A DNA stretch of 64,000 nucleotides from JANNOG01 sp031398915 (GTDB lineage: Bacteria > Actinomycetota > Actinomycetes > Actinomycetales > JBBAYJ01). A model generated the notes under the pieces. That model was not told where the DNA came from. It ran no database searches and was given only the letters and a program-made list of their open reading frames with translations. This document shows, piece by piece, positions 42,669 through 51,890 of this stretch (within the stretch, counting starts at the first letter, position 1; the number at the start of each line of letters is the position of its first letter). Location of the stretch: positions 41,125-105,124 of the forward strand of contig JANNOG010000069.1 of assembly GCA_031398915.1 (NCBI GenBank). Reading direction: 5' to 3'. A program made the translations under genes and the position numbers.

Positions 42669-43151
42669 CTAGGGGCAGCGGCGTGACTGCGGGAGGGCGC
42701 CGACCGCCGAGGCCACACCCGGCAGCACCTCGGCGGCGACGTAGCCCGCCGGCAACTCCACCTCGACCCCCGGCGTCCGGCCGTAGGCGCTGAACAGTGC
42801 GGCGACGGAGTCCGGCGCCTGCTCGTCGGTGCCCAGAACCACCCAGTCGACGTCGTCCACGGTCAGGCACCCCTGCGTGGTGGGCCCGGGAGTTTCGGTA
42901 CCGCAGCGCAGGACGACGGCGGGGTCACCCCAGGCGGCGACTCCGGGCGTGTCATTCGTGCCACGCCGGGACAATCCCGCGAGGGTGGTCGGCAGGGCGT
43001 CCATCAGCGTGGCGCAGGCGAGGGTGTCCGCCTGCGGCGCGGGCGCCACGTCCACCGCGCCCGCGCAGCCGGTCGACGTGATTAGGGTTACCGCGACGAT
43101 CACGGTCGCCACCGAGAGCGTCAGCCGCCGGCGATGGCGTGGCCCGATCAT
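42669..43151 (-). CDS. DUF3515 family lipoprotein
   Basis: A 160-residue protein with an N-terminal signal peptide (RRRLTLSVATVIVAVTLI) and lipobox STGC, so C29 is probably lipidated. The rest has the family pattern: CATLMDALP, WGDPAVVLRCG, the VDDVDWVVL strand, and an invariant late segment GRTPGVEVELP. Function is unknown; the gene is found beside ddl and thiL in many actinobacteria. The frame opens at 43196, but the ATG at 43151 gives a proper signal peptide. It is divergent from thiL. Confidence 0.8.
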   Translation of the reverse strand: MIGPRHRRRLTLSVATVIVAVTLITSTGCAGAVDVAPAPQADTLACATLMDALPTTLAGLSRRGTNDTPGVAAWGDPAVVLRCGTETPGPTTQGCLTVDDVDWVVLGTDEQAPDSVAALFSAYGRTPGVEVELPAGYVAAEVLPGVASAVGALPQSRRCP

Positions 43152-43198
43152 GGACACCCGCAGCACGGCTTCCAACCTACGACCAGATGGGCTCACGA

Positions 43199-44209
43199 AT
43201 GTCGACAGTCCTTGAGGTGGGCGAGGACCGTCTGGTCGGCCTCGTCATCGCTCGGTTGGCGCTGGGGTCGTCGGGATCGACCGTCACGTCGCCGTTGCTG
43301 GTGGCCCCCGGCGACGACGCAGCCGTGCTGGCCCCCGGCGGGTCCATCGTGCTGAGCACCGACACCTTGGTCGCAGGGGTCGACTTTCGATTGGACTGGT
43401 CGGCCCCCGAGGACATCGGCGCGAAGACCGCCGCCGCCTGCCTGGCCGACATCGCAGCGATGGGTGCCCGGCCGGAGACACTGCTGGTGTCCTTGACGTT
43501 GCCCGGTGACACCGCCGTCGACTGGGTGCTGGGCCTGGCGGACGGGCTGGCCACCGAGTGCGCCCGAGCCGGGGCCACCGTCGCCGGTGGTGACCTGGCG
43601 GCCGGCGACCAGGTCGTGGTGACCGGCACGGCGGTGGGTCGCCTACTGCAGGGGTACGCCCCCGTGCTCCGATCGGGTGCCAGACCAGGAGACGTCGTCG
43701 CAGTTGCCGGTGGGCTCGGCGAATCGGCGGCCGGGTTGGCGCTGCTGCGCCTGGGGTCCGCCCGATCGAGGACCGATCGTGACAGCAGTGGGTCACACGC
43801 CGTCGTGCTGGCCGCTCACCGGCGACCGGTGCCCGACTACGACGCGGGGCTGCGCGCCGGCCTGGCAGGGGCGACCTCGCTGATCGACGTCAGCGACGGC
43901 CTGGTCCGCGATGCCCGCCGGGTCGCAGCCGCGTCCGCAGTGGTGATCGATCTCGAGTCAGCCGAGTTGGGTGGCGGCGCGGCGCTTCGTGATGTCGCCG
44001 ACGACCTGGGGGTGGATCCCACCGAGTGGGTACTGACCGGCGGCGAGGATCACGCCATGTTGGCCACGTTCTCGCCCGGCGCGGCGCTTCCGGTCGGGTT
44101 CCGGCGGATCGGCTCGGTCTCGCCGTCAGGCGGAGACGGTCGAACCGGAGTGCACCTGGACGGTCGCCCTTACCTGGGTAGCGGGGGCTGGGTGCACTTC
44201 AGCGAGTGA
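43199..44209 (+). CDS. thiL: Thiamine-monophosphate kinase
   Basis: A 336-residue enzyme that phosphorylates thiamine phosphate to thiamine diphosphate, the cofactor of IlvB among others. It has the PurM-like ATP fold with GDDAAVL, STDTLVAGVDF, DIAAMGA, AGGDLAAGD, IDVSDGLVRDA and TGGEDHAMLATF. In-frame starts at 43139, 43187 and 43199 are possible; 43199 (MSTVLEVGED) matches the family best. No strong ribosome binding site is seen. The last 11 bases overlap the convergent rpmB. Confidence 0.93.
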   Translation: MSTVLEVGEDRLVGLVIARLALGSSGSTVTSPLLVAPGDDAAVLAPGGSIVLSTDTLVAGVDFRLDWSAPEDIGAKTAAACLADIAAMGARPETLLVSLTLPGDTAVDWVLGLADGLATECARAGATVAGGDLAAGDQVVVTGTAVGRLLQGYAPVLRSGARPGDVVAVAGGLGESAAGLALLRLGSARSRTDRDSSGSHAVVLAAHRRPVPDYDAGLRAGLAGATSLIDVSDGLVRDARRVAAASAVVIDLESAELGGGAALRDVADDLGVDPTEWVLTGGEDHAMLATFSPGAALPVGFRRIGSVSPSGGDGRTGVHLDGRPYLGSGGWVHFSE

Positions 44210-44384
44210 CTTTGCCGGCCTTCAGGCAGGACGTGCAGACGTTGAGCCGCTTGGGGGTGGCGCCCACCATGGCCCGGACGCGCTGGATGTTGGGGTTCCA
44301 CCGACGCTTGGTCCGTCGGTGCGAGTGCGAGATGGCGTGACCGAAGCCGGGGCCCTTGCCGCAGATGTCGCAGTTCGCAGCCAC
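44199..44384 (-). CDS. rpmB: 50S ribosomal protein L28 (zinc-binding form)
   Basis: A 61-residue protein with ANCDICGKGPGFG at the start and KRRWNPNIQRVRA in the middle. Four cysteines in two CxxC pairs (CDIC and CTSC) make it the zinc-containing C+ form. It lies tail to tail with thiL, overlapping by 11 bases, and divergent from recG, the usual actinobacterial place. Confidence 0.96.
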   Translation of the reverse strand: MAANCDICGKGPGFGHAISHSHRRTKRRWNPNIQRVRAMVGATPKRLNVCTSCLKAGKVTR

Positions 44385-44514
44385 AGGCTGTCTCCACTCC
44401 TCAGGTCGATACTGGAGGTCCGACTGGACACCCCGGGCAATCTGGGCGCCAGGCGACCGCAGACAACTTCGTCAGGGTAGCCCAGGGTCCGCCAGGGCCC
44501 CAATCAGATCGGGA

Positions 44515-44520
44515 TACCGT
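44515..44520 (+). promoter_or_regulatory. -10-like box TACCGT for recG
   Basis: TACCGT ends 6 bases before GTG 44527; there is no ribosome binding site before any of the possible recG starts. This supports a leaderless GTG start. Confidence 0.45.
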
Positions 44521-44526
44521 ATCCGG

Positions 44527-46878
44527 GTGAGTGGGAACGCACTCGTCCCACGCGCCCATGCTCCGTCGCCCTCGATGGCGTCCTCGATCTCGGTCGGGCG
44601 GATGGACGTCACGCTGCGCACCGAGTTCGGCACCCGGACAGCGAACGTGTTCGAGCGGGGACTGCGGTTGCGCACGGTGGGTGACCTGCTGGCTCACGTG
44701 CCGCGCCGTTACCTGCCGACCGGCGAACTGACACCCATCGCCGACCTGGTGCCCGACGACTACGTGACGATCATCGCTGAGGTCCAGTCGGTCACCACGC
44801 GCCCGATGAAGCAGCGTTCGGGAAGCATCACCGACGTCGACGTGACCGACGGACGGTCGTCGTTGCGCCTCACGTTCTTCAACCAGCGTCGCCTGGACAA
44901 GGTGCTCACCCTCGGGTTGTGGGCGGTGTTCACGGGCAAGGTCGACGGCTATCGGGGCCGGCTGCAACTGGTGCACCCCGAGTTCTCACGCCTCGACGTG
45001 ATGACGGTGCCCACCCAGCCCGGCACCCCCGACGCCACCACCACCATCGCGCCGCTGGTCCCGATCTATCCGGCGACCGCAGGGATCGCCAGCGGGACGA
45101 TCTGGCGGTGCATCGTTCAGGTGCTCGACACCCTGACCCCGGTCGACGTGCCGGACCCGGTGCCGGTCGAGGTGTTGACCGACGCGGAGCTGCCCGATCG
45201 GCTGACCGCGCTGCGTGCGATACATCGCCCCACGACGACGACTGCGCCCGATACCGGGCTGGCACGACTGCGGTACGAGGAGGCCTTCGTCCTTCAGGTG
45301 GGCCTGGTGCAGCGGCGCCGCGTGGCGCGCGCCCATCCGGCGGTGGTGCGCCGTGCGAGTGACGTCGGCGTGCTCGCCGCCTTCGACGAACAGCTGCCGT
45401 TCACCCTGACCGCCGGGCAGTCGCGCGTCGGTGACCAGATCGCCGCCGACCTGGCGTCCGGCTCCCCGATGCAGCGGCTGCTGCAGGGCGAGGTGGGTTC
45501 GGGCAAGACGATCGTCGCCCTGCGCGCCATGCTCGTCGTCGTCGACAGCGGTGCCCAGGCCGCTCTGCTCGCACCCACCGAGGTGCTCGCCGTCCAGCAC
45601 CATCGGACGCTGCGCGGCCTTCTCGGTGACCTGGGAGCGGCCGGGATGCTCGGTGGAGACGTCCGGGGCACCCGGGTCGCGCTACTCACCGGATCCCAGT
45701 CGAGCACCGCGCGGCGCAGTGCCGTGGCCGATGTCGCGTCGGGAGCGGTCGGCATCGTCGTGGGTACCCATGCCCTGCTGTCGGACCCGGAGATGTTCGC
45801 GGACCTGGGCCTGGTGGTCGTGGACGAGCAGCACCGATTCGGCGTCGAGCAGCGCGACGCGCTACGCACCGCCGCGCAGGCGGCTGACCGGCCGGCGCCC
45901 CACCTGCTGGTGATGACCGCCACGCCGATTCCGCGGACGGTGGCGATGACGGTGTTCGGCGACCTGGACGTGTCCACGCTCGACGAACTTCCGGCCGGGC
46001 GCGGTGACGTCGCGACCCACGTCGTCGCGCTCGCCGAACGCCCGGAGTGGTTGGGCCGGGTGTGGACCCGGGTCCGCGAAGAGGTGGACGCGGGTGGTCA
46101 GGCCTTTGTCGTCTGCCCACGAATCGGCGGGGAATCGGGGAGCGGAGACGCCGAAGACCTCGACGACGAGATGGTCGACAGGGACATGATCGGGGAGGAC
46201 ATGCTGGTCGGGGAGGACATGATGGGCGGGCAGCCGGCCGACCAGGCCGTGGCGGCCCGACCGGCGCCGGTGGGGGTGGTCGAGATGCTGGACCGACTGA
46301 GCGGCGAACCGGTCCTCGGCGGGGTACGAGTGGCCGCGCTGCACGGTCGCCTGCCCGCCGACGTCAAGGACTCGACGATGTCGGCATTCTCGTCGGGAGC
46401 CGTCGACGTCCTGGTCGCCACCACGGTGATCGAGGTCGGGGTCGACGTCCCGAACGCGTCGGTCATGGTGATCCTCGACGCCGACCGGTTCGGCGTGTCC
46501 CAGTTGCACCAGCTGCGCGGTCGGATCGGGCGGGGCTCGCGACCAGGGGTGTGTCTGCTGGTGACCGGTGCCGAGGCCGGGTCACCGGCGCGGGCTCGGG
46601 TGGACGCCGTCGCGGCCACCCGCGACGGTCTGGAACTGGCTCGCCTGGACCTCGATCAACGCCGAGAGGGCGACGTGCTGGGCGCTGCCCAGTCCGGACG
46701 GCGGTCCTCGCTGCGCCTGCTCCGGGTGCTGCGGGACGAGGACGTCATCACCGCGGCGCGGGTGGCGGCCGAGTCCGTCGTGGAGGCCGATCCCGAGTTG
46801 GACACCCAGCCGGTTCTGGCCGAGGCGGTGAACCGGGCGTTGACCGGTGGTCGCGACGAATTCATCGACCGGGCATGA
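44527..46878 (+). CDS. recG: ATP-dependent DNA helicase RecG
   Basis: A protein of 783 residues from GTG 44527 (767 from ATG 44575, which also fits the family). It unwinds branched DNA such as stalled forks. The wedge OB-fold is N-terminal (TVGDLLAHVPRRYL, then ITDVDVTDGRSSLRLTFFNQ); helicase motifs follow: GEVGSGKT (I), APTEVLAVQH (Ia), VVVDEQHRFG (II), MTATPIPRT (III), then VATTVIEVGVDVPNA and QLHQLRGRIGRG (V, VI). In the second helicase lobe an acidic, Met-rich insert (about 46155-46245) contains repeated GEDM units and is absent from most RecG proteins. The stop overlaps rsmD by 4 bases. Confidence 0.94.
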   Translation: MSGNALVPRAHAPSPSMASSISVGRMDVTLRTEFGTRTANVFERGLRLRTVGDLLAHVPRRYLPTGELTPIADLVPDDYVTIIAEVQSVTTRPMKQRSGSITDVDVTDGRSSLRLTFFNQRRLDKVLTLGLWAVFTGKVDGYRGRLQLVHPEFSRLDVMTVPTQPGTPDATTTIAPLVPIYPATAGIASGTIWRCIVQVLDTLTPVDVPDPVPVEVLTDAELPDRLTALRAIHRPTTTTAPDTGLARLRYEEAFVLQVGLVQRRRVARAHPAVVRRASDVGVLAAFDEQLPFTLTAGQSRVGDQIAADLASGSPMQRLLQGEVGSGKTIVALRAMLVVVDSGAQAALLAPTEVLAVQHHRTLRGLLGDLGAAGMLGGDVRGTRVALLTGSQSSTARRSAVADVASGAVGIVVGTHALLSDPEMFADLGLVVVDEQHRFGVEQRDALRTAAQAADRPAPHLLVMTATPIPRTVAMTVFGDLDVSTLDELPAGRGDVATHVVALAERPEWLGRVWTRVREEVDAGGQAFVVCPRIGGESGSGDAEDLDDEMVDRDMIGEDMLVGEDMMGGQPADQAVAARPAPVGVVEMLDRLSGEPVLGGVRVAALHGRLPADVKDSTMSAFSSGAVDVLVATTVIEVGVDVPNASVMVILDADRFGVSQLHQLRGRIGRGSRPGVCLLVTGAEAGSPARARVDAVAATRDGLELARLDLDQRREGDVLGAAQSGRRSSLRLLRVLRDEDVITAARVAAESVVEADPELDTQPVLAEAVNRALTGGRDEFIDRA

Positions 46879-47453
46879 CGCGCATCATCAGCGGCAGCGC
46901 GGGTGGGCGCCGAATCGCCGCCCCGAAGGGGATCGGGACCCGGCCGACGACCGATCGGGTCCGCGAGTCGTTGTTCGCCCGGTTGGAGGCGATGGGTGCC
47001 GTCGACGGCGCCCGAGTGGTCGACCTCTTCGCCGGATCCGGTGCGCGGGGGTTGGAGGCGATGAGTCGCGGGGCCGCCTCAGCGGTGCTGGTGGAGGCGG
47101 ACCCGGCCGCGGCGGCGGTCGCCCGGTCCAATGTGGTCGCCCTGGGATTGCGGCCGGTCAGCGTGGTCGCCGATCGGGTCGACCGCTTCCTGTCTGCGGC
47201 GGCAGCCCGTGGCGAGGGATTCGACCTCATGCTGTGCGACCCGCCGTACGTCCTCAGCGACGACGATCTCGCCGAGGTACTGGAGGCGGTCGCCGACGTC
47301 CTGACACCTGGTGCGGTCGTGACGGTCGAGCGCAGCGCCCGCTCGCCCAGGCCGGGTTGGTCAACGATCCTGGAGCCGCTGGACGGGCGCACCTACGGTG
47401 AGACGACCGTGTGGTTCGCCGAGATGCCCCATCCCACCGTAGGCGCGCCCTGA
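46875..47453 (+). CDS. rsmD: 16S rRNA (guanine966-N2)-methyltransferase RsmD
   Basis: A 192-residue SAM-dependent enzyme. It shows MTRIISGSAGGRRIAAPKG, RPTTDRVRESLFARL, the SAM-binding VVDLFAGSGARGLEAMSRG, and the catalytic DPPY in LMLCDPPYVLS. Its ATG overlaps the recG stop. In related genomes coaD follows directly, but here a 6.8-kb sugar module stands between. The stop is 18 bases from the convergent ABC permease gene. Confidence 0.95.
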   Translation: MTRIISGSAGGRRIAAPKGIGTRPTTDRVRESLFARLEAMGAVDGARVVDLFAGSGARGLEAMSRGAASAVLVEADPAAAAVARSNVVALGLRPVSVVADRVDRFLSAAAARGEGFDLMLCDPPYVLSDDDLAEVLEAVADVLTPGAVVTVERSARSPRPGWSTILEPLDGRTYGETTVWFAEMPHPTVGAP

Positions 47454-47471
47454 CTGGTGCCCCGCGGCGCC

Positions 47472-48317
47472 TCAGCCCTTCTCGGCACCCGCTGTCGCAC
47501 CGCGGACGAAGTACCGTTGGAAGGCGAAGAACACCAGTGCGACCGGAATCGTCATCAGCAGGGCCGCGCCCATACTGATCGGATACTGGTTACCCGACCC
47601 CAACTGCCCACTGGTCAGGGTCGCCACCCCTTTCGTCAGGGTATAGAGATCCGGGTCCTGCGAAGCGACCAAGAAGTGTGGGAACTCGTTCCACGAACCC
47701 TGGAACGACAGGATCGTGATGGTGATCAGGGCCGGGCGGGCCATCGGCAGTACGACCGACCAGAACACTCGGAAGGTACTGGCGCCGTCGATGCGGGCGG
47801 CCTCTTCGACCGATACCGGAATGGACTCGAAGAACTGCTTCATGATGAAGATTCCGGCGGCGTCGGCGATCAGGGGTACGAACAGGGCGGGGTAGCTGTC
47901 GTAGATCCCCAGTTGGTTGAGGACGAGGAATTTGGGAATCAGCAGCACGACGCCGGGAACTGCGAGCAGTGCGATGAGAGTGGCGAACAGGACGCTGCGC
48001 CCTCGGAACGGCAGCCGAGCCAGCGCGTATCCGGCCAACGAATCGAAGAACACCCGACCTACGGTGACCAGAATCGAGACCACTATCGAGTTACCGAACC
48101 ACAGGCCGAAACTGGTGGCAGCCAAGCGTCGGAACGCATCCAGGGACACCGGCTCAGGTATCAGGTCGAGAGGATTCTGGGTGGCATCGGCAGTGGTCTT
48201 GAACCCCGTGACCAGCTGGATGATGAAGGGGTAGATATAGATGAGGGCGAACACGACGAGCACGACGTACCCGACGACGACTCCCACCGCGGCCACGCCC
48301 GCCCGGCGAGTGGTCAT
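47472..48317 (-). CDS. Carbohydrate ABC transporter permease (MalG type)
   Basis: A 281-residue inner-membrane subunit with six predicted membrane segments. The EAA loop EEAARIDGASTFRVFW ... PMARP contacts the ATPase. Family members move sugars or oligosaccharides. It is the last gene of the module and overlaps the other permease by 4 bases. No ATPase gene is in the cluster; actinobacterial CUT1 systems often share one ATPase (MsiK-like) encoded elsewhere. Confidence 0.92.
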   Translation of the reverse strand: MTTRRAGVAAVGVVVGYVVLVVFALIYIYPFIIQLVTGFKTTADATQNPLDLIPEPVSLDAFRRLAATSFGLWFGNSIVVSILVTVGRVFFDSLAGYALARLPFRGRSVLFATLIALLAVPGVVLLIPKFLVLNQLGIYDSYPALFVPLIADAAGIFIMKQFFESIPVSVEEAARIDGASTFRVFWSVVLPMARPALITITILSFQGSWNEFPHFLVASQDPDLYTLTKGVATLTSGQLGSGNQYPISMGAALLMTIPVALVFFAFQRYFVRGATAGAEKG

Positions 48318-49456
48318 GACGCGACCCCCTGCCGGCGCTGGCGTTCTCGGCGTCGTTGGCGGGCCGCGTCGCGGTCACGGAACACCAGTCGCTGGAGCAG
48401 CGTGAACAGGATGATGATGGCGAACAGGATGAACGCCATGGCCGTCCCCACTCCCCATTGACCGTTCTCGAGGGCATAGAAGTACGACAGGAAGGCGGGA
48501 CTCAGGGTGGTCTTCGCCGGCCCACCCTGGGTGGTGATGAAGATCTGGTCGAACACCTGCCAGGTCCCGATCAGGCCCAGCGTGACGACGAGCAGAAGCG
48601 TCGGCCGGATATGCGGCACGGTGACGTTGGTGAACCGCTGCCACCGATTGGCGCCGTCGACCAGCGCGGCCTCTTCGACCTCGACGGGAACGTCCTGCAA
48701 TGCGGCCAGGAACATCAGCATGAACGTCCCTGTGGTCGTCCAGACCACCAGCATGATGATGGCGCTCATCGCGACGCTGGGACCCGACAGCCACTCCCAA
48801 CCGGTGAGGCCGAGGACGGTCGTCCCGGTCAATGCCTGGGGTGGGTCGCTGATGCTCCACAGGTTCACCGCCGATCCCAACAGGTGGAGCAACCCGCGGC
48901 TGTCGCCGAACCACGTCGGTCCCTGCACCCCGACGTACCCGAGAAGATCGTTGATCGCCCCGCTCCCGGAGAACATGAAAAGAAACACGAGGCTGATGGC
49001 GACCGACGAGGTGACGGACGGAAAGTAGAACGCCGTGCGGAAGAAACCGCGTGCGCGCAGCAGCCGTTGATTGAGCACCGTCGCCAAGAACAACGCCAGA
49101 ATCGTCTGGGCGGGGACCACCAGCAGGACGTAGTACCCGGTATTGCGCAACGACGTGAAGAAGTCCCGCTTGACCAGGCCGTCCTCCGTCAGGATCTGGG
49201 CGTAGTTGTCGGCGCCGACGAACCCGACATCACCTGACAGCGGACTGCCCCGCCCGCTCCAGTCGGTGACCGACACCCACAGGGCCAGCAGGATCGGCGC
49301 CACCAGGAACAGCACGAGCAGAATCACGCCGGGACTGACGAACAGCCACCCGGCCCGCCCCTGTCCCGCCGTGACCCCGCCGGAGCGGGGGCGACGGGTG
49401 GGGCGGGCCGGCGGTGCCGTCGGCGCGCCCGGATTCGGGGTCGCCGCGATGGTCAC
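48314..49456 (-). CDS. Carbohydrate ABC transporter permease (MalF type)
   Basis: A 380-residue permease with a Pro/Arg-rich cytoplasmic N-terminus of about 35 residues and about six to seven membrane segments. The EAA loop is VEEAALVDGANRWQRF ... PHIRP. Between two membrane segments there is a long extracytoplasmic stretch (about 160-215: GYVGVQGPTWFGDSRG, SISDPPQALTG) that is longer than in most CUT1 permeases. It heterodimerises with the MalG-type subunit; starts and stops overlap on both sides by 4 bases. Confidence 0.92.
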   Translation of the reverse strand: MTIAATPNPGAPTAPPARPTRRPRSGGVTAGQGRAGWLFVSPGVILLVLFLVAPILLALWVSVTDWSGRGSPLSGDVGFVGADNYAQILTEDGLVKRDFFTSLRNTGYYVLLVVPAQTILALFLATVLNQRLLRARGFFRTAFYFPSVTSSVAISLVFLFMFSGSGAINDLLGYVGVQGPTWFGDSRGLLHLLGSAVNLWSISDPPQALTGTTVLGLTGWEWLSGPSVAMSAIIMLVVWTTTGTFMLMFLAALQDVPVEVEEAALVDGANRWQRFTNVTVPHIRPTLLLVVTLGLIGTWQVFDQIFITTQGGPAKTTLSPAFLSYFYALENGQWGVGTAMAFILFAIIILFTLLQRLVFRDRDAARQRRRERQRRQGVAS

Positions 49457-50715
49457 TGGCCGACGATGCCGGAGGCGTTGGAGTCGAACGACTGCAGGAT
49501 CTGTGCGGGATCACCCGAGCCGAGTTGCTCCAGCTGGGCGTCCAGATCGACCATGACGGCCTCGATGCCGGGCGCGGTGACCGGGCCGCGACCGTACTCG
49601 CCGCCCGCGATGAAGGGGGCGTCGTCGGGGAAGGCCTCGATGTAGTCCGCTTCGACGGATTCACGGCTCGGCATGACACCGAAGGCCTCGGCATTGGCCA
49701 GCTGCTGCTCGGGAGTCGTCAGGTAGTCCACCAGACTGACCGCGGCGGCCTGATTCTCCGAGTCGGCCGAGATCCCCCAGCACTGGGTGAACAGCAACGT
49801 ACCGGGTCCACCAGGGCCCTCCGGGAATTCGACGACCTGGTAGTCCACGTCGGGGTAGTCGTTGGTCATGGCGCCACGGATCCAGTTGCCCTCCATGGCC
49901 ATCGCCGCGCGACCGGTACCGAAGGCCTCACCACCCCAACCCGCATCCAGATCGGCCGGGTAGGCCGCGGAACCGGCTGCCAACAGGCTCTGGACGTAGG
50001 TGAGGGCTTCGACGTTCTCCGCCGAGTCGGCCGTCGCCTCGGTGGCATCCTCGTTGACCCAATACCCGCCGGCCTGCACCAGGAAGGCGCCCAGGCGGTC
50101 ACGTGTCGGCGCCACGGCCAGACCGACCTGCTCGCCGGTGGTGAGTGCCTCCGCGACGGTGGCGAGTTCGTCCCACGTGGTGGGGACGTCGTCGTCGGTC
50201 AGGCCGGCGGCCTCCCACGCGGTGTTGTTGATCTGCAGGGCGAGGGTCGAGAAGTCCTTGGGGGCGCAGTACTGCTCGCCGTCGTAGGTGAACGTCGTCC
50301 GCAGCGACTCGTAGAAGTCGTCGTTGTCCGTCAGCTGCTCGGCGTACGGGTACAGGTTGCCGGCCTGGGCATAGTCGGCGAAGCGTCCCGCCTCGACGTA
50401 GAAGAGGTCGGGGGCGTTGCCGCCGGCGAACCCCTGGGCCAGCTGCTGCTGGATGTCCTGGGCAGGCTGGACGTCGACGGTGTTGCCGGTCTCCTCGGCC
50501 CACGCGGTCGCGGCCTCGGTGACCGCTGCGGTTTCGGCGTCACCGCTGGACGCGATGAGCACGGTCAGGGCGACGCCGGTGGTGTCACCGGCGGCGCTGC
50601 CGGACGCGTCACCGTCGGTGGTGCCGCTGTCGAAGCTGTCACCGCCACATGCGGCCGCGGCGAGGGTGAGGGCGGTCAGGGCGGTCAAGGCGGCGCTGCC
50701 TCTGGTCATCTTCAT
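49453..50715 (-). CDS. Extracellular sugar-binding lipoprotein of the ABC transporter
   Basis: A 420-residue solute-binding protein (family 1). The signal peptide (ALTALTALTLAAAAC) ends at lipobox C23, so it is a lipoprotein facing the cell wall. The mature part has the usual SBP features: NAPDLFYVEAGRFADYAQ, PTTWDELATVAEALTTG, GRAAMAMEGNWIRGAM and PGTLLFTQCWGISA. The substrate is probably an alpha-glucoside or malto-oligosaccharide, inferred from the debranching enzyme in the same regulon. The ATG at 50715 has AGGAG 12 bases upstream, and a 12-base palindrome sits between that site and the ATG. The frame is open well upstream, into lacI, without family support. Confidence 0.9.
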   Translation of the reverse strand: MKMTRGSAALTALTALTLAAAACGGDSFDSGTTDGDASGSAAGDTTGVALTVLIASSGDAETAAVTEAATAWAEETGNTVDVQPAQDIQQQLAQGFAGGNAPDLFYVEAGRFADYAQAGNLYPYAEQLTDNDDFYESLRTTFTYDGEQYCAPKDFSTLALQINNTAWEAAGLTDDDVPTTWDELATVAEALTTGEQVGLAVAPTRDRLGAFLVQAGGYWVNEDATEATADSAENVEALTYVQSLLAAGSAAYPADLDAGWGGEAFGTGRAAMAMEGNWIRGAMTNDYPDVDYQVVEFPEGPGGPGTLLFTQCWGISADSENQAAAVSLVDYLTTPEQQLANAEAFGVMPSRESVEADYIEAFPDDAPFIAGGEYGRGPVTAPGIEAVMVDLDAQLEQLGSGDPAQILQSFDSNASGIVGQ

Positions 50716-50727
50716 TCGAGCGCTCAA
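50716..50727. promoter_or_regulatory. LacI-type operator at the sugar-binding protein start
   Basis: TCGAGCGCTCAA matches the perfect palindrome TTGAGCGCTCAA at 51906-51917 in 11 of 12 positions. Its place, touching the start codon, is unusual; the repressor would block elongation or an overlapping promoter. Confidence 0.65.
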
Positions 50728-50788
50728 CTCCTGGGTCGAAAGGTGGTGGGGACGGTGCTGGCGGGGTGGATCTGATGGGCGGGTGGGT

Positions 50789-51823
50789 TCAGCGTGGTGC
50801 GCGAGCGGTGGAACGGCCATTCGGGAGACGCAGCTCGGGAGAGAGCAGAACGCCCCGAAACGGTGCCTCGCTGCCGCCGAGGCGGGCGAGGACGAGGTCA
50901 TGACACGTTCGCGCGGCGAGCGCGACGGGTTGGGCGACGCTGGGGATGGCGAGCGCCGTGGTGACCGGGGTGGCGTCGAATCCGACGATGAGCGGTGGTT
51001 CGGCCATCGATCTGGTCGCCCGCCACGCCCCCAGGGCCAGCGTGTCGCTGGCACAGACGAGGGCGTCGGGAGGCGTCGACGATTCCAGCAGGGAGCCCAC
51101 GGCGGTCTCGGCGCAGTCGATGACGTCGTCGCAGGCGATGGGGGGCAGCGACGACATCACGCCCAGCCGGGTGGCGGCCCGGTGCCACCCCGAGCGCCGG
51201 TCGTGGGCGACGCCACCGCCGGGCCAACCGACATAGGCGATGCGTCGGCAGCCGCGGGCGGCCAGGTAGGACACGGCTTGATCGCATCCGTCGGCGCCGT
51301 CGACGTCGACCCAGTCGTGCGGTTGGACAGCGTCGTCGTCGTCGTCCCACGGCCGCCCGAAGCTGCAGAACGGGGTCCGGCGCTCGCCCAGCCACGCCGC
51401 CCGACGGTCGCCGGGGTGCGTGGCGGTGAGGACGACTGCGTCCGCGGATCCGGTCAACAGCAGATCGGCGATGAGTTCGGTTTCGTCGTCGCCCGCCGGA
51501 GCGGCCGGGTACAGGATCACCCGGTGCCCGCTGGGCAGGCAGGCGTCGGCCAGTCCGTGCAGAAACGCATCGAGCAGCAGGCCCGAGACCCCGTCGGGCT
51601 GGGGGCGGTGCGCGGGCACGGCGATGGCGGTGGCGCGCCTGGTGGCCAGCTGCCGTGCCGGGATCGACGGGCGGTAGCCGAGTTCGTCGATCGCCGCCTC
51701 GACCCTGGCGCGGGTGGCGGGGCGGAGCCGGTCCGGTCGGTGCAAGGCGTTGGACACGGTCTGTCGTGAGACGCCTGCGAGGCTGGCAACGGTGTCGAGG
51801 GTCGGCGGCTGCGTCGCTGACAT
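50789..51823 (-). CDS. LacI-family transcriptional regulator of the sugar module
   Basis: A 344-residue repressor. The N-terminal helix-turn-helix with hinge is TLDTVASLAGVSRQTVSNAL ... LGYRPS (residues about 8-60). A periplasmic-binding-like effector domain follows (VIDCAETAVGSLLES, DALVCASDTLALGAW, IVGFDATPV). Hinge leucine and alanine residues that insert into a central CG step suit the GAGCGCTC palindromes at 50716-50727 and 51906-51917. It lies upstream of the transporter genes on the same strand and divergent from the debranching gene; GAGGAGG precedes its ATG. The inducer is probably a maltose-like sugar. Confidence 0.92.
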   Translation of the reverse strand: MSATQPPTLDTVASLAGVSRQTVSNALHRPDRLRPATRARVEAAIDELGYRPSIPARQLATRRATAIAVPAHRPQPDGVSGLLLDAFLHGLADACLPSGHRVILYPAAPAGDDETELIADLLLTGSADAVVLTATHPGDRRAAWLGERRTPFCSFGRPWDDDDDAVQPHDWVDVDGADGCDQAVSYLAARGCRRIAYVGWPGGGVAHDRRSGWHRAATRLGVMSSLPPIACDDVIDCAETAVGSLLESSTPPDALVCASDTLALGAWRATRSMAEPPLIVGFDATPVTTALAIPSVAQPVALAARTCHDLVLARLGGSEAPFRGVLLSPELRLPNGRSTARAPR

Positions 51824-51890
51824 CCGTATCGCCTCCTCGCGATTCGTGGCCTACACGCCGTGTTGGTGCCTCGTGGATCGGGCGCTACCG

